A DNA stretch of 44,165 nt. Origin: Nitriliruptorales bacterium (lineage in GTDB: Bacteria; Actinomycetota; Nitriliruptoria; Euzebyales; JAHELV01). This document shows, in pieces, positions 1 to 8,563 of the stretch (positions within the stretch are counted from its first letter, which is position 1; every line of letters begins with the position of its first letter). The notes under the pieces are model-generated. The model was not told the origin of the DNA, ran no database searches, and saw only the letters and a list, made by a program, of their open reading frames with translations. The stretch covers positions 1 to 44,165 of the forward strand of contig JAHELV010000003.1 in NCBI GenBank assembly GCA_024644015.1, given 5' to 3'. The position numbers and the translations under genes were made by a program.

Positions 1-1
1 G

Positions 2-616
2 TCATCCCTGAGCGCGATCGCCATACGCGGCCTTCTCGACGATCGTCTCGACCCGTCGCGCCCGGGTGTCGTCCTTCACAGCGCTGATCACCCACCACAG
101 CATCGCCTTGCGCGCGCTTGGGGGGAACCCGTCCCACTGGGTCCTCGCCGTGGCGTTCCCGTCGAGTGCCGCCGACAGATCGTCGGGCTCGACGAGGTCC
201 TCGACCGGGTCGAGGATCGTCCACCAGCCGTTCTCCGTGGCGACCTCGACGGCACGGCGTCCGGCGTCGGTCATGAGCCCGGCTGCCTCCATGTCCGCTA
301 CGCGCTGCCGGTTCAACCGGGTCCATGTGCTCTTCGGCTTGCGCGGGGTGATGAGCTGCAGGCCACGATCCTCGTCGAGGATGTTCATGGTCGAGTCGAT
401 CCAGCCGAAGCAGATCGCCTCCTCGACCACCTCGGGATATGGGCACGCGGGCTTGCCCGAGGCGGCCCTCCACGAACACAGCCAGACTCCCCGCGCGAAC
501 TCGTGGTTCGCGTCCAGCCAGGCGCGCCATTGGGCTCGGGTCTCGGCGTGGTAGATCGGGTAGTCGAACTTCCACGTGGGCGCGTGGTCCGAAGACGAAG
601 GGGGTGGCGAGGCCAT
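2..616 (-). CDS. YdeI/OmdA-family protein (bacteriocin-protection-like)
   Basis: The 204-aa product resembles the YdeI/OmpD-associated (OmdA) family. Family-like features seen are the N-terminal W-x-A-W-L-x-x-N-H block, the P-x-x-E-V-V-E-E-A-I-C-F-G-W-I-D-S core and the L-I-T-P-R-K-P-K-S-T-W-T-R-L-N segment, then a C-terminal PPSARKAMLWWV helix. The biochemical role is not settled; members are linked to resistance to cationic peptides in a few bacteria. The ATG at 616 is chosen because family members begin shortly before the W-rich block; an upstream in-frame start at 652 would add 12 basic residues. Neither start has a strong ribosome binding site. The gene is complete: its TGA lies at the very left edge of the window. 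Confidence 0.75.
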   Translation of the reverse strand: MASPPPSSSDHAPTWKFDYPIYHAETRAQWRAWLDANHEFARGVWLCSWRAASGKPACPYPEVVEEAICFGWIDSTMNILDEDRGLQLITPRKPKSTWTRLNRQRVADMEAAGLMTDAGRRAVEVATENGWWTILDPVEDLVEPDDLSAALDGNATARTQWDGFPPSARKAMLWWVISAVKDDTRARRVETIVEKAAYGDRAQG

Positions 617-676
617 CGATGTCGAGTGTAGGCGGCGTCGATATGGGGACACCGACCGCGGGCGCGTCGCTGCTGG

Positions 677-1015
677 TCAGCCTCCGGCGATCGCGCCGAC
701 CAGTCGCAGCGGCTCCCGTCCCTCGAGAACCGAGCCGGGCAGTTCGGTGTCGGTCCAGGCGTCCGAGTAGTCCTCGCCGCCGGCGTAGATGCGGATCATC
801 GCGCGGCGACGGCCGGTGTCCCGGTCACGGATGGTGCCGGCCAGGGTGGGGTGGGCGACCTCGAGCGCGTCGATGACCGCCCCGGCGGTGACCGGCGCCG
901 CGACCTCGACGACGACCTCGCCCGTCACGTGCGCGAGAGTACGGAGTTGCTGGGGGACGTCAATCCGGATCGCCACCGTGCCCGCGGGCGCCGTGGCATC
1001 GTCGGGCATGCTCAT
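677..1015 (-). CDS. MoaD/ThiS-family ubiquitin-like sulfur carrier protein
   Basis: This 112-aa beta-grasp protein ends in V-G-A-I-A-G-G, the free diglycine tail that E1-like enzymes adenylate and convert to a thiocarboxylate in MoaD, ThiS and CysO proteins. The tail plus the V-x-V-x-V-P-x-x-L-R and L-x-x-x-H-P-x-L blocks support the fold. ATG at 1015 overlaps the TGA of the upstream beta-propeller gene by 4 bases (ATGA), so the two are probably co-translated. No MoaE, MoeB, ThiG or CysM partner lies in the window, so the sulfur acceptor is unknown. It could serve molybdopterin, thiamine or cysteine synthesis, or a dedicated partner. Confidence 0.8.
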   Translation of the reverse strand: MSMPDDATAPAGTVAIRIDVPQQLRTLAHVTGEVVVEVAAPVTAGAVIDALEVAHPTLAGTIRDRDTGRRRAMIRIYAGGEDYSDAWTDTELPGSVLEGREPLRLVGAIAGG

Positions 1016-2127
1016 GGGAGAGTCTGCACCTCGACCGACAGAACCCTCGGCAGGTCGCGCACGATCGGCGTCCAGTGATCGCCGCCATCAGGCGAGGCGT
1101 ACACCTGCCCGCCGGTCGTGCCGAAGTACACGCCACAGGGATCCATCGAGTCCACCGCCATCGCGTCTCGGAGCACGTTCACGTAGCAGTCGGACTGCGG
1201 CAACCCGTCGGTCAGCGGCTCCCATTCGTCTCCGCCGGTGCGGGAGCGGTACACCCGCAGCCGTCCCTCCGGGGGATAGTGCTGTTCGTCGCTGGTGATC
1301 GGCACCACGTAGACGGTGTCCGCCTCGTGCGCGTGGACCTCGATCGCGAAGCCGAAGTCGGTCGGGAGGTTTCCGCTGACCTCACGCCACGACATCCCGT
1401 CGTCATCCGAGCGCATCACATCCCAGTGCTTCTGCATGAAGACCACATCGGGTCTCGACGGATGCCGTGCGAGCTTGTGCACGCAGTGGCCGACCTCGGC
1501 CTCGGGCTCGGGCATGAACTCCGAGCGCAGCCCCTTGTTCGCGAGCTGCCAGGTCTGCCCGCCGTCGTCGGTCGCGAGCACCCCCGCCGCCGAGATCGCC
1601 GCCAGCATCCTCGTCGAATCGTCTGGCCGCGGCAGGATCGTGTGCAGACACAGGCCGCCCGCCCCGGGCCCCCACGACGACGCCGAAGCGTGTGTCCGCA
1701 ACCCCTTCAGCTCAGACCACGACCGGCCGCCGTCCTCGGTGCGGAACAACGCGGCGTCCTCGACGCCAGCCAGCACCGTGTCAGGATCGTCCGCCGACGG
1801 GAGCAGATGCCATACGCGGCTGAACTTCCAGGGCTTCGAGGACCCGTCGTAGAACAGATGCGTCTCAGGGTCACCCTCGTACGCGAAGTCGTTGCCAACA
1901 GGGTCCCATGTCGTCCCGCCATCGTCTGACCGCTGCACGACCTGCCCGAACCATCCGTTGGACTGCGACGCGTACAGCCGGTCCGGATCCGCCGGAGACC
2001 CCGCGACGTGGTACACCTCCCAGCCGCCGAACAGCGGTCCGGAGACCTGCCAGTCCCTCCGGTGGCCGTCCGACGTCAGCACGAACGCGCCCTTGCTCGT
2101 TCCCACGAGCACCCGCACACCGCTCAT
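1012..2127 (-). CDS. BNR/sortilin-like beta-propeller protein (exo-alpha-sialidase-like)
   Basis: The 371-aa product is built from repeated Asp-box (BNR) motifs of the S-x-D-x-G-x-T-W type. Visible ones are [48 protein letters not shown] and [12 protein letters not shown], so a six- or seven-bladed propeller is expected. Such proteins are often annotated as sialidase or glycosyl hydrolase, but no catalytic residues can be recognised and there is no signal peptide, so a binding or photosystem-assembly-like (YCF48) role is equally possible. The ATG at 2127 is preceded by AAGGAG about 8 bases upstream. Its stop overlaps the start of the MoaD-like gene, so the two form one operon. Confidence 0.8.
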   Translation of the reverse strand: MSGVRVLVGTSKGAFVLTSDGHRRDWQVSGPLFGGWEVYHVAGSPADPDRLYASQSNGWFGQVVQRSDDGGTTWDPVGNDFAYEGDPETHLFYDGSSKPWKFSRVWHLLPSADDPDTVLAGVEDAALFRTEDGGRSWSELKGLRTHASASSWGPGAGGLCLHTILPRPDDSTRMLAAISAAGVLATDDGGQTWQLANKGLRSEFMPEPEAEVGHCVHKLARHPSRPDVVFMQKHWDVMRSDDDGMSWREVSGNLPTDFGFAIEVHAHEADTVYVVPITSDEQHYPPEGRLRVYRSRTGGDEWEPLTDGLPQSDCYVNVLRDAMAVDSMDPCGVYFGTTGGQVYASPDGGDHWTPIVRDLPRVLSVEVQTLP

Positions 2128-2254
2128 CGGCCCACGCTCCTTGTGATCTGCGCGTCCCCGGCATATGGACGTCGATGCCACCAGATGGTGCCGAGACTGT
2201 CCACAATCGTAGAAGCTGATGCCCGCAATACCGCATCGGCTGTGTCAGCCCGGG

Positions 2255-3907
2255 TCAGCCGCGCAGGTCGCGGCGGTTGAACAGCGGGATCGACGCCGCG
2301 ACGAGCACGGCGAAGATCGCGGCCAGGACAGCAGCGTGGCCCCAGTCCATGCCGTTGACCAGCGGGTCGCTGGACAGGTAGTAGTGGAACGGCGAGAGCA
2401 CCGCCCAGTCCTTGAAGCTGTCCGCCAGAGGGAAGAACGCGTCGATGAAGTAGGACAACAGGCCCAGACCGGCGGCCCCGTAGACCGCGATCGAGACCGT
2501 GCCGGTGGCGGCCGACAGGGCCAACGCGAACGCACCGAACACCAGGCCGAGCAGGGTCCCGAGCGCGGTGATGGCGGCGAGGTTGACGATGCCGACGTCG
2601 AGTCCGCCCAGGATGATGCCCGCGGCATTGCTCAGGAACGCGACGGCCCCCAGGACCACCGCGTAGGCGATCATGGCGACGACCTTGTCGAGCAGGATCC
2701 TGGTGCGTGACACGGGGCTGGCCAGCAGCAGGCCCATCGTATGGTCGGCTTCCTCCCCGGCGAGTGCCCGCGATCCGACGACAGCCAGCACCGCGATGAA
2801 AGCGATCGGGATCACCAGCGAGAATGTCTCGCCCTGTATCCATCCGGTGGGCGTGGACATGTCGACGCCGCCGATCATGTTCACTATGGCGTCCGGCAGA
2901 CCCGCCATGGCCTGGGTGAACGTTGCGGGCAGCAGGTTGTACAGCGGTGGCACCAGCAGCCCGAGGTAGAACAGGATCGCGGCGACCGCGACCATGAGCC
3001 CCTGGTGGTCCGAGAAGGTCTTGGCGGTGATGCCCGACACGCGGGCCGAGCCCGCGATGCGTTCGCCGATCCTCCGGGTTCGCGGGTTGTCGCGGAGCCG
3101 GTCGACCAGCGTGACCGCCGTGCTGCGATCGCGCAGGTCACGGCGGTTCACCCCGATGAACGCCACGACGACCAGGCCCGCCGACAGACTCGACAGGACC
3201 GCCAGGTGGCCCCAGTCGATGCCGTTCAGTTCGGGTTGGCTGCTGTTGAAGTAGTACCAGGGAAACGCTCTGGCGACGTCGTGCAGGCGCTCGATGAGGG
3301 GAAGGATGGACACCGCCAACCACGACACGACCATCAGGCCGGCCGCGCCGCCGGACGCGGCGGTGCGGTTGCCGGTCCAGGCGCCGATGGCGACCGCCAG
3401 CAGCCCCCAGAACAGCGCGTTGACCGCGAGGTGCACCACGAGTGCGCTCACGTCGACGCCGGTGATGTCGACGTCGAGTATCGCAGGTACCGCCAGCGCA
3501 GCGCCCCACAGCAGCAGCCCGCTGAACACGATCAGAGCGATCAGCGCGGCGATCTTTGAACCCAGCACGTAGCTGCGACTGCGGGGGTTGCCCAGCAACA
3601 GCCCGATGGTGCCGTTGCGTTCCTCACCGGCGATGGTCGACGCCCCGAACGAGATCGCCAGGCCGGCGACCGTCATGGCCCCCAACAGGTTGTACATCGC
3701 GCCGTAGGCGATGCCGCCGATGCCGCCGACGTCGCGGCTGATGCCGACGGCATCGAGGTACGCGGCGGGCAGTTGGTAGTAGAAGGACGTGTCGATGCTC
3801 CTGTAGACGGCCATGCCCATCCACAGCAGAAGGCCGATGGACACGCCACCGACCAGCATGGCGACCCACTTGTCGCGAACCGACTTGGTGAAGACGTTGG
3901 CGTACAT
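2255..3907 (-). CDS. ABC-2 type exporter permease, internally duplicated (two fused halves)
   Basis: This 550-aa integral membrane protein is the transmembrane partner of the ATPase gene it overlaps by one base (TGATG at 3905-3909). It carries two homologous halves. The A-G-E-E-x-x-x-T-x-G-L-L-L-x-x-P-x-S-R block occurs at residues 93 and 383, D-W-G-H-x-A-V-L at 231 and 521, and N-R-R-D-L-R at 254 and 544. The period is therefore 290 residues in all three cases. Each half has about six hydrophobic segments, so one chain could supply the full set of membrane helices that ABC-2 exporters usually form by dimerisation. The substrate is unknown; drug, lipid or antibiotic export are possibilities. 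Confidence 0.88.
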   Translation of the reverse strand: MYANVFTKSVRDKWVAMLVGGVSIGLLLWMGMAVYRSIDTSFYYQLPAAYLDAVGISRDVGGIGGIAYGAMYNLLGAMTVAGLAISFGASTIAGEERNGTIGLLLGNPRSRSYVLGSKIAALIALIVFSGLLLWGAALAVPAILDVDITGVDVSALVVHLAVNALFWGLLAVAIGAWTGNRTAASGGAAGLMVVSWLAVSILPLIERLHDVARAFPWYYFNSSQPELNGIDWGHLAVLSSLSAGLVVVAFIGVNRRDLRDRSTAVTLVDRLRDNPRTRRIGERIAGSARVSGITAKTFSDHQGLMVAVAAILFYLGLLVPPLYNLLPATFTQAMAGLPDAIVNMIGGVDMSTPTGWIQGETFSLVIPIAFIAVLAVVGSRALAGEEADHTMGLLLASPVSRTRILLDKVVAMIAYAVVLGAVAFLSNAAGIILGGLDVGIVNLAAITALGTLLGLVFGAFALALSAATGTVSIAVYGAAGLGLLSYFIDAFFPLADSFKDWAVLSPFHYYLSSDPLVNGMDWGHAAVLAAIFAVLVAASIPLFNRRDLRG

Positions 3908-4842
3908 CAGGTCCTGGCCCCCTCCCTGGCGACGGCTGCGTCGGCATCGTCGCGGTAGTACGCGAGGAAGATCTCTTCGAGGTCGGCTTCCTGGCTGTTG
4001 ATGTCCACGAGGTGGTAACGGCCGGTGGCGGCCAGCAGGAGATCCTCCATCTGGCCGTCGAAGGACAACTCCACGCGGTGGTCACCCTCGAACATGACCT
4101 CGCGCACCCCGTCGACGGCCTCGAAGACGCTGCGTTCGACCGGCGAGTCGAACGTCAGCTCCACCCGGCGTATCGCCTTGGAACGCAGGTCCTGGATCGT
4201 CTCGACGTCCACCAGGTGGCCGTGTCGGATGATCCCGACCCGGTCGGCCACCCGTTGGACCTCCGACAGGGTGTGGCTCGACAAGAAGATCGCGCGACCG
4301 TCCGCGGCGACCTCGCGCATCATCGCCTGGAACTCCCGCTGCACCAGCGGATCAAGGCCTGCGCTGGGTTCGTCCATGAGGATCACGTCCGGACGGTTCA
4401 TGAACGCCTGGATGATGCCGATCTTCTGGCGGTTGCCGCCGGACAGGTCGCCCACCTTCTTCGCCAGGTCCGCGTTGAGCCGCTCAGCAATCGCATCCAC
4501 CACCGACCAGTCCACCCCGCCCCGCAGGTTGGCGAAGTACGTCAACGTGTCACGGCCGGTCAGCTTCGGATACATCGTCAGGTCACTGGGCAGGTACCCG
4601 ATGCGGCTGCGGATCTGCACGGGCTGCTTGTGGGTGTCGAGACCCACGATCCACGCCCGCCCCCTGGTGGGACGAATCAGGTCCAGCATCGTGCGGATCG
4701 TGGTGGTCTTGCCTGCCCCGTTGGGCCCCAGGAAGCCAAAGACCTCGCCCAGGCGCACATCGAGGTCGAGATCGACCAGCGCGGCGAGGTCGCCGTAGTA
4801 CTTCGTCAGCCCCTCGGTGTGGATCGCGGACTCGTTGCTCAT
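3907..4842 (-). CDS. ABC transporter ATP-binding protein
   Basis: The 311-aa nucleotide-binding subunit powers the duplicated permease encoded immediately downstream. The Walker A motif GPNGAGKTT lies at about residues 39-47, the signature LSGGNRQK at 133-140, Walker B VILMDEPSAGLDP at 153-165 and the switch His in SSHTLSEV. After about residue 215 comes a C-terminal extension of the kind found in DrrA/CcmA-type drug-export ATPases. AAAGG lies about 8 bases upstream of the ATG. The gene begins 67 bases after the end of another ABC system, so it could be read through from that operon or use its own promoter in 4843-4909, where no clear one is visible. Confidence 0.9.
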   Translation of the reverse strand: MSNESAIHTEGLTKYYGDLAALVDLDLDVRLGEVFGFLGPNGAGKTTTIRTMLDLIRPTRGRAWIVGLDTHKQPVQIRSRIGYLPSDLTMYPKLTGRDTLTYFANLRGGVDWSVVDAIAERLNADLAKKVGDLSGGNRQKIGIIQAFMNRPDVILMDEPSAGLDPLVQREFQAMMREVAADGRAIFLSSHTLSEVQRVADRVGIIRHGHLVDVETIQDLRSKAIRRVELTFDSPVERSVFEAVDGVREVMFEGDHRVELSFDGQMEDLLLAATGRYHLVDINSQEADLEEIFLAYYRDDADAAVAREGART

Positions 4843-4909
4843 GGCCCGGCCTTTCGGATTTGCGCGTTGCCCTTGGTGGTCGCGTCGCTGGAACGCAGTT
4901 GGCAGATCG

Positions 4910-5974
4910 TCACGCCACCCCGAGCTTCGTCTCCAGCCTGCGGGTGAGCAGCGCGATCGGCACGAGCATCAACGCGATGACGCCGAGCGCGATCGCGAGC
5001 TCTGCCGACACGGCGCTGAGGCCGGCACCGTTGACGGTCACCTCGTAGATCGGGTTGATCACCCAGTAGGTCGGGAAGAGCTTCGCGATCCACTGCGGCC
5101 AGTCCGGGAAGATGTAGAAGACGGTCGGCCCCAGGAGGATGAACCCGGTCCCCTTGATGAGCGTGAAGACCCCGGTGACGTCCTTGGACGCCGTACCGTA
5201 GACGAGACCGATCTCGACCAGCAGCAGCCCGGCGATCACCAGGACCACGGTGAGCGCCAACGCCTGCACCGCCAGCGCGCCATTGAGCCACAGTGTCACG
5301 AACGCCATCGCGATCGCCAAGCCGAACCCCAGGACGCCCTTGGCGACCACGACCTCGGACAGCTTCGTCGGCGTGACGAGCAGCGCGTCCAGCGTGTGCT
5401 TCTCACGCTCGTCGGCCAGGCTGAACGACGGCAGGAACACCGCGGCGATCAGCAACGCGTACATGACGACGAACGGCACCAGCCGCACCGTCAGCGGTAG
5501 AACCTCAGTGCCGAGCGACACAACCTCGACTTCGACCGGAGGTGCTCTCCCCTCGACCTCACGCACCAGGTCGATCGTCGTGACCGCCAGGATGATCCGG
5601 TTCGAGGCGCGGCTCTCCCCACCGACGTAGAACTCCAGCGGCGGGCGCGCGCCCGAGCGGACGTCCGTGTCGAAGCCGGCCGGCAGCACCAGGCCGGCAT
5701 CGAGGTCGTTGCTCTCCACCCGCCGCTTCAGCGCGTCGGTGTCGTCGAGGACGGTGAGCTCGATCCCATCCAGAGACCGGACGGCGCTCGTGATCGCGGA
5801 GCTGTCGCGATCGACGATCCCCAGGCGGGGTTGCGGATCGAACAGGTCTCCGAACGCGACCTGGACGAGGAAGGTGATGAGGAACGGCAGGATCAGCACC
5901 CATAGGAAGACGGGGGATCGAGGTCCCAGCTGCAGGTCCTTGGCCAGGACCCTCGACGCGCGCTTCAGGCTCAT
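4910..5974 (-). CDS. ABC-2 type transporter permease (NatB/YhaP-like), second permease
   Basis: The 354-aa permease has one N-terminal membrane helix (about residues 22-42), a large extracytoplasmic domain rich in D, E, R and G, and then five or six C-terminal helices. The cytoplasmic motif E-R-E-K-H-T-L-D-A-L-L-V-T-P follows the second helix, as is usual for ABC-2 permeases of the NatB/YhfK type. ATG at 5974 overlaps the preceding permease stop by 4 bases (ATGA). A longer upstream reading frame exists but lies inside the preceding gene and is rejected. With the neighbouring permease it probably forms a heterodimeric export channel for the ATPase at 7149-8012. Confidence 0.88.
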   Translation of the reverse strand: MSLKRASRVLAKDLQLGPRSPVFLWVLILPFLITFLVQVAFGDLFDPQPRLGIVDRDSSAITSAVRSLDGIELTVLDDTDALKRRVESNDLDAGLVLPAGFDTDVRSGARPPLEFYVGGESRASNRIILAVTTIDLVREVEGRAPPVEVEVVSLGTEVLPLTVRLVPFVVMYALLIAAVFLPSFSLADEREKHTLDALLVTPTKLSEVVVAKGVLGFGLAIAMAFVTLWLNGALAVQALALTVVLVIAGLLLVEIGLVYGTASKDVTGVFTLIKGTGFILLGPTVFYIFPDWPQWIAKLFPTYWVINPIYEVTVNGAGLSAVSAELAIALGVIALMLVPIALLTRRLETKLGVA

Positions 5975-7152
5975 AGCGTCTGCACCTTCCGCCGCAGGAC
6001 GATCCATCCGAGCCCGAACAGCCCGACGCACCACGCGAAGAGCGCGGCGAGCTCGGGCAGGGTCTCGCTCCATCCAGCACCGTACGTCGTGACGTCGACC
6101 AGCCCCCTGACGAGCGGATACGACGGGAGCACCTGCACCCACGCGGAGGCGGTGCCCGGGAACAACGCCGCGAACGCGGGGATCAGCAGCGGGATCATGT
6201 ACGCCATGCCGTAGAACAGCGTGCTCATGAAGTCCTTGCCCGTCGAGCCGACGATCATCGCCGTCCCGCTGATCAGCACCGACCCGAGCAGCATGAGGGT
6301 CAGGATCAGGACCGGGTGGGGCGACAGCGAGTCGATGGCGACCAGGACGATCACCGCTTGCACGAGGCCGCTCAGCGCACCGGTGATTCCCTTGGCTGCG
6401 AGCACGTCGCCGACCGTGGCGGGCGTGACAAGCACCGCGGTCACGGTCCGCTCCTGGATCTCCTTGGCGATCAGCGACGCCATCACGAACAGCTCCATCA
6501 TGAGAATGAGGAAGACGAAGATCGGCCGGAATGCGTCACGGGCCGACGCCTGGTTGCCCACCCTGTCCTCGCCGAGCACCACGAACACCTCGGTCGGACT
6601 CGTGGTGTCCACCGGGAAGTCCTCGCCGACGACGGCGAATGCGATCTCTCTGACCAGGCTCGACATCGCGCCCTTGATCTCGTCGGGGACGGCGGCGTCC
6701 ACGTAGACCGTGGCCTGCGTCGTCTGACCTGCCGCCGCGCTCTGGATGAAGTCAGGCGGGAAGGCGAGGCCGATCGACACGTCCGCCTGCTCGGCCCCGG
6801 CCGGCGCCGACGCATCCGAGCCCCGGTCCACGACGACCGTCTCGCCGTCGACCGTCCAGGCGTCGGCGTCGCCGGCGACGACCGCCCTCAGATCGTCCGC
6901 CGAAGCGAAGGGCACAGCCACGAGCCCCTCCTCCGACGCCTCGAGGTCGGCCAGCGCTCCCGGCTGGTCGAGGCCCGACACCCCGACCGTGATGGTCTCG
7001 TTGACGTTGTCGGGGAGGATCCAGAACATCCCGATCACGACGACCAGCACCATCACCGTGAGGAACGCCCAGAGCCGGTCGCTGGCGTACTCGGCGAGGT
7101 CCTTGCGGACGATCGCCGTGACGACGGTCGCCCGCGACACCGGCCGGCTCAT
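5971..7152 (-). CDS. ABC-2 type transporter permease (NatB-like), first permease
   Basis: The 393-aa permease has a first helix near residues 27-48, a long extracytoplasmic region (about 50-215) and a C-terminal bundle of about six helices. The cytoplasmic motif K-E-I-Q-E-R-T-V-T-A-V-L-V-T-P-A matches the partner permease and the NatB/YhaP group. ATG at 7152 overlaps the ATPase stop by 4 bases and its own stop overlaps the next permease, so regulator, ATPase and both permeases form one tightly coupled operon. The substrate is not evident; sodium, drug or peptide export have been described for relatives. Confidence 0.88.
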   Translation of the reverse strand: MSRPVSRATVVTAIVRKDLAEYASDRLWAFLTVMVLVVVIGMFWILPDNVNETITVGVSGLDQPGALADLEASEEGLVAVPFASADDLRAVVAGDADAWTVDGETVVVDRGSDASAPAGAEQADVSIGLAFPPDFIQSAAAGQTTQATVYVDAAVPDEIKGAMSSLVREIAFAVVGEDFPVDTTSPTEVFVVLGEDRVGNQASARDAFRPIFVFLILMMELFVMASLIAKEIQERTVTAVLVTPATVGDVLAAKGITGALSGLVQAVIVLVAIDSLSPHPVLILTLMLLGSVLISGTAMIVGSTGKDFMSTLFYGMAYMIPLLIPAFAALFPGTASAWVQVLPSYPLVRGLVDVTTYGAGWSETLPELAALFAWCVGLFGLGWIVLRRKVQTL

Positions 7153-8012
7153 CCTCCCAGCCCCCTCCCGGTCATCTCGATGAAGATGTGCTCGAGCGTC
7201 GCTTCCTCGGTGTGGATCGTCATGAGGCCCGCCGACGCGACCGCGGCCTTCAGCGTGTCGCCGGCCGCCGCATCGTCGAGCGCCACCGTGCGTTCCTCGA
7301 CGCCGTCGCCGGCCCGAACGCGCACCTTGACCGACCGCTGGCCGTACTCGAGCTTGAGGTTCTCGGGGGTGTCGACCGTGTACAGCCGGCCCTCGTTGAT
7401 GAAGGCGACCCGGTCGGAGAGCTCGTCGGCCTCGTGCATGTCGTGCGTGGTCAGCAGCACGGCCGCGCCCCGTTCGGCCTCCTGCCTGATCAGGTTGCGG
7501 ATCGACTGCGCGGACACAGGGTCCAGACCGTCGGTCGGCTCGTCGAGGAACAGGACGTCGGGCGAGTTCACCAGGGTCCGGGCCATCATGAGGCGCTGCC
7601 GCATGCCCTTCGAGTACTTCGCCACGCGGTCCTTGCCCCGGTCCGCCAGCCCGACCCTGCGCAGCAGCGTGTCGGTGTCGGGGTTCCTGATCCCGAACAG
7701 CGAGGCGTAGAAGCGGAGGTTCTCCTTGCCCGACATGCTCTCGTAGAGGTTCTTCTCCTCGAAGCACACGCCGATGCGGGCCTGGATCTGCTCCCGTTGC
7801 CGCCGCTGGTCCATGCCGAGGATCCTGACGGTGCCCGCCTGCGGCGTGAGCTGGCCGGTCAGCATCTTGATCGTGGTGGACTTCCCGGCACCGTTGGGAC
7901 CGAGGAATCCGAGGATCTCGCCGGGCGCGACCGAGAACGACACGCCGTCCACGGCTCGGACGTCACCGTACGAGTAGGCCAGGTCAACGGCGTCGATGGC
8001 GTTGTCGGTCAT
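7149..8012 (-). CDS. ABC transporter ATP-binding protein (NatA-like)
   Basis: The 287-aa ATPase has Walker A GPNGAGKST at about residues 38-46, the signature YSKGMRQRL at 133-141, Walker B VLFLDEPTDGLDP at 153-165 and a switch His in TTHDMHEADEL. The short-signature variant (YSKGM) is common in NatA- and DrrA-like exporters. ATG at 8012 overlaps the regulator's stop by 4 bases. It should energise the two permeases encoded directly downstream. Longer frames upstream run through the regulator gene in another frame and are not credible. Confidence 0.92.
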   Translation of the reverse strand: MTDNAIDAVDLAYSYGDVRAVDGVSFSVAPGEILGFLGPNGAGKSTTIKMLTGQLTPQAGTVRILGMDQRRQREQIQARIGVCFEEKNLYESMSGKENLRFYASLFGIRNPDTDTLLRRVGLADRGKDRVAKYSKGMRQRLMMARTLVNSPDVLFLDEPTDGLDPVSAQSIRNLIRQEAERGAAVLLTTHDMHEADELSDRVAFINEGRLYTVDTPENLKLEYGQRSVKVRVRAGDGVEERTVALDDAAAGDTLKAAVASAGLMTIHTEEATLEHIFIEMTGRGLGG

Positions 8013-8488
8013 CGCTCGCTCCCGCGTTGTTCCAGCTCGCGCTGCATGCGTTTCATCAGTGGCGGCCACTCCTCCATCATGAACTCGGTGACCCAGGCCA
8101 GCTCGGTGACCCGCTCGGGCTCCGTGTCGGGCAGCACCGGCTGGGCGGCCTCGGTCATGTCGTGCAGCGCCCGCAGGCCATCCATCCGGGCGCGCACCAC
8201 TTCGATCCACACGTGCGCGTGGAGCCGGAAGTACGACGCCCTGTCGCCCGGGTAGGTGACCCTGTCCGCGATCCCCAGCTGCATGAGCTGGCGTGTCGTG
8301 GTCGACACCGAGCCTGCGCTGATCCGCAAGGCGTCGGCGAGGTCGGACGACGACTGCTCCGGGGGGTCACAGATCATCAGCCAGCCGAGGATTCGGCCGG
8401 CCGTGCGCGGCTGTCCGAACGACTCCCACAACCGCCCGACGTACTCGACGTACGACAGCTGGCCCTCGGTGGAATTCACAGTCCTCAA
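8009..8488 (-). CDS. GbsR/MarR-type winged-helix transcriptional regulator
   Basis: This protein of about 159 aa has the GbsR-like layout: an N-terminal helix Y-V-E-Y-V-G-R-L-W-E-S-F-G-x-P-R-T-A-G-R-I-L-G-W-L, then a helix-turn-helix S-S-S-D-L-A-D-A-L-R-I-S-A-G-S-V-S-T-T-T-R-Q-L, a basic wing and a C-terminal dimerisation helix. It heads the ABC operon and overlaps the ATPase by 4 bases, so it probably represses or activates its own exporter. The start is uncertain: a TTG at 8488 or a GTG at 8479 (156 aa) are both in frame; GAGGA lies just before the GTG but very close to it. The 75-base region shared with the divergent phosphatase gene is the likely operator. Confidence 0.85.
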   Translation of the reverse strand: MRTVNSTEGQLSYVEYVGRLWESFGQPRTAGRILGWLMICDPPEQSSSDLADALRISAGSVSTTTRQLMQLGIADRVTYPGDRASYFRLHAHVWIEVVRARMDGLRALHDMTEAAQPVLPDTEPERVTELAWVTEFMMEEWPPLMKRMQRELEQRGSER

Positions 8489-8563
8489 TCATACGTGAAA
8501 CTTCTGAACATAGCCAGACCCGTATCCTGCCGACCGGATCATGAACGGAAGGACAGAACGCCA

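Noticed and set aside
1012-2127. A true sialidase
   Set aside because: Only Asp-box repeats are seen; the catalytic Arg triad, Tyr/Glu pair and FRIP motif cannot be found.
5975-6142. Extension of the second permease to 6142
   Set aside because: It lies within the preceding permease in another frame; the ATG at 5974 with the ATGA overlap is the natural start.
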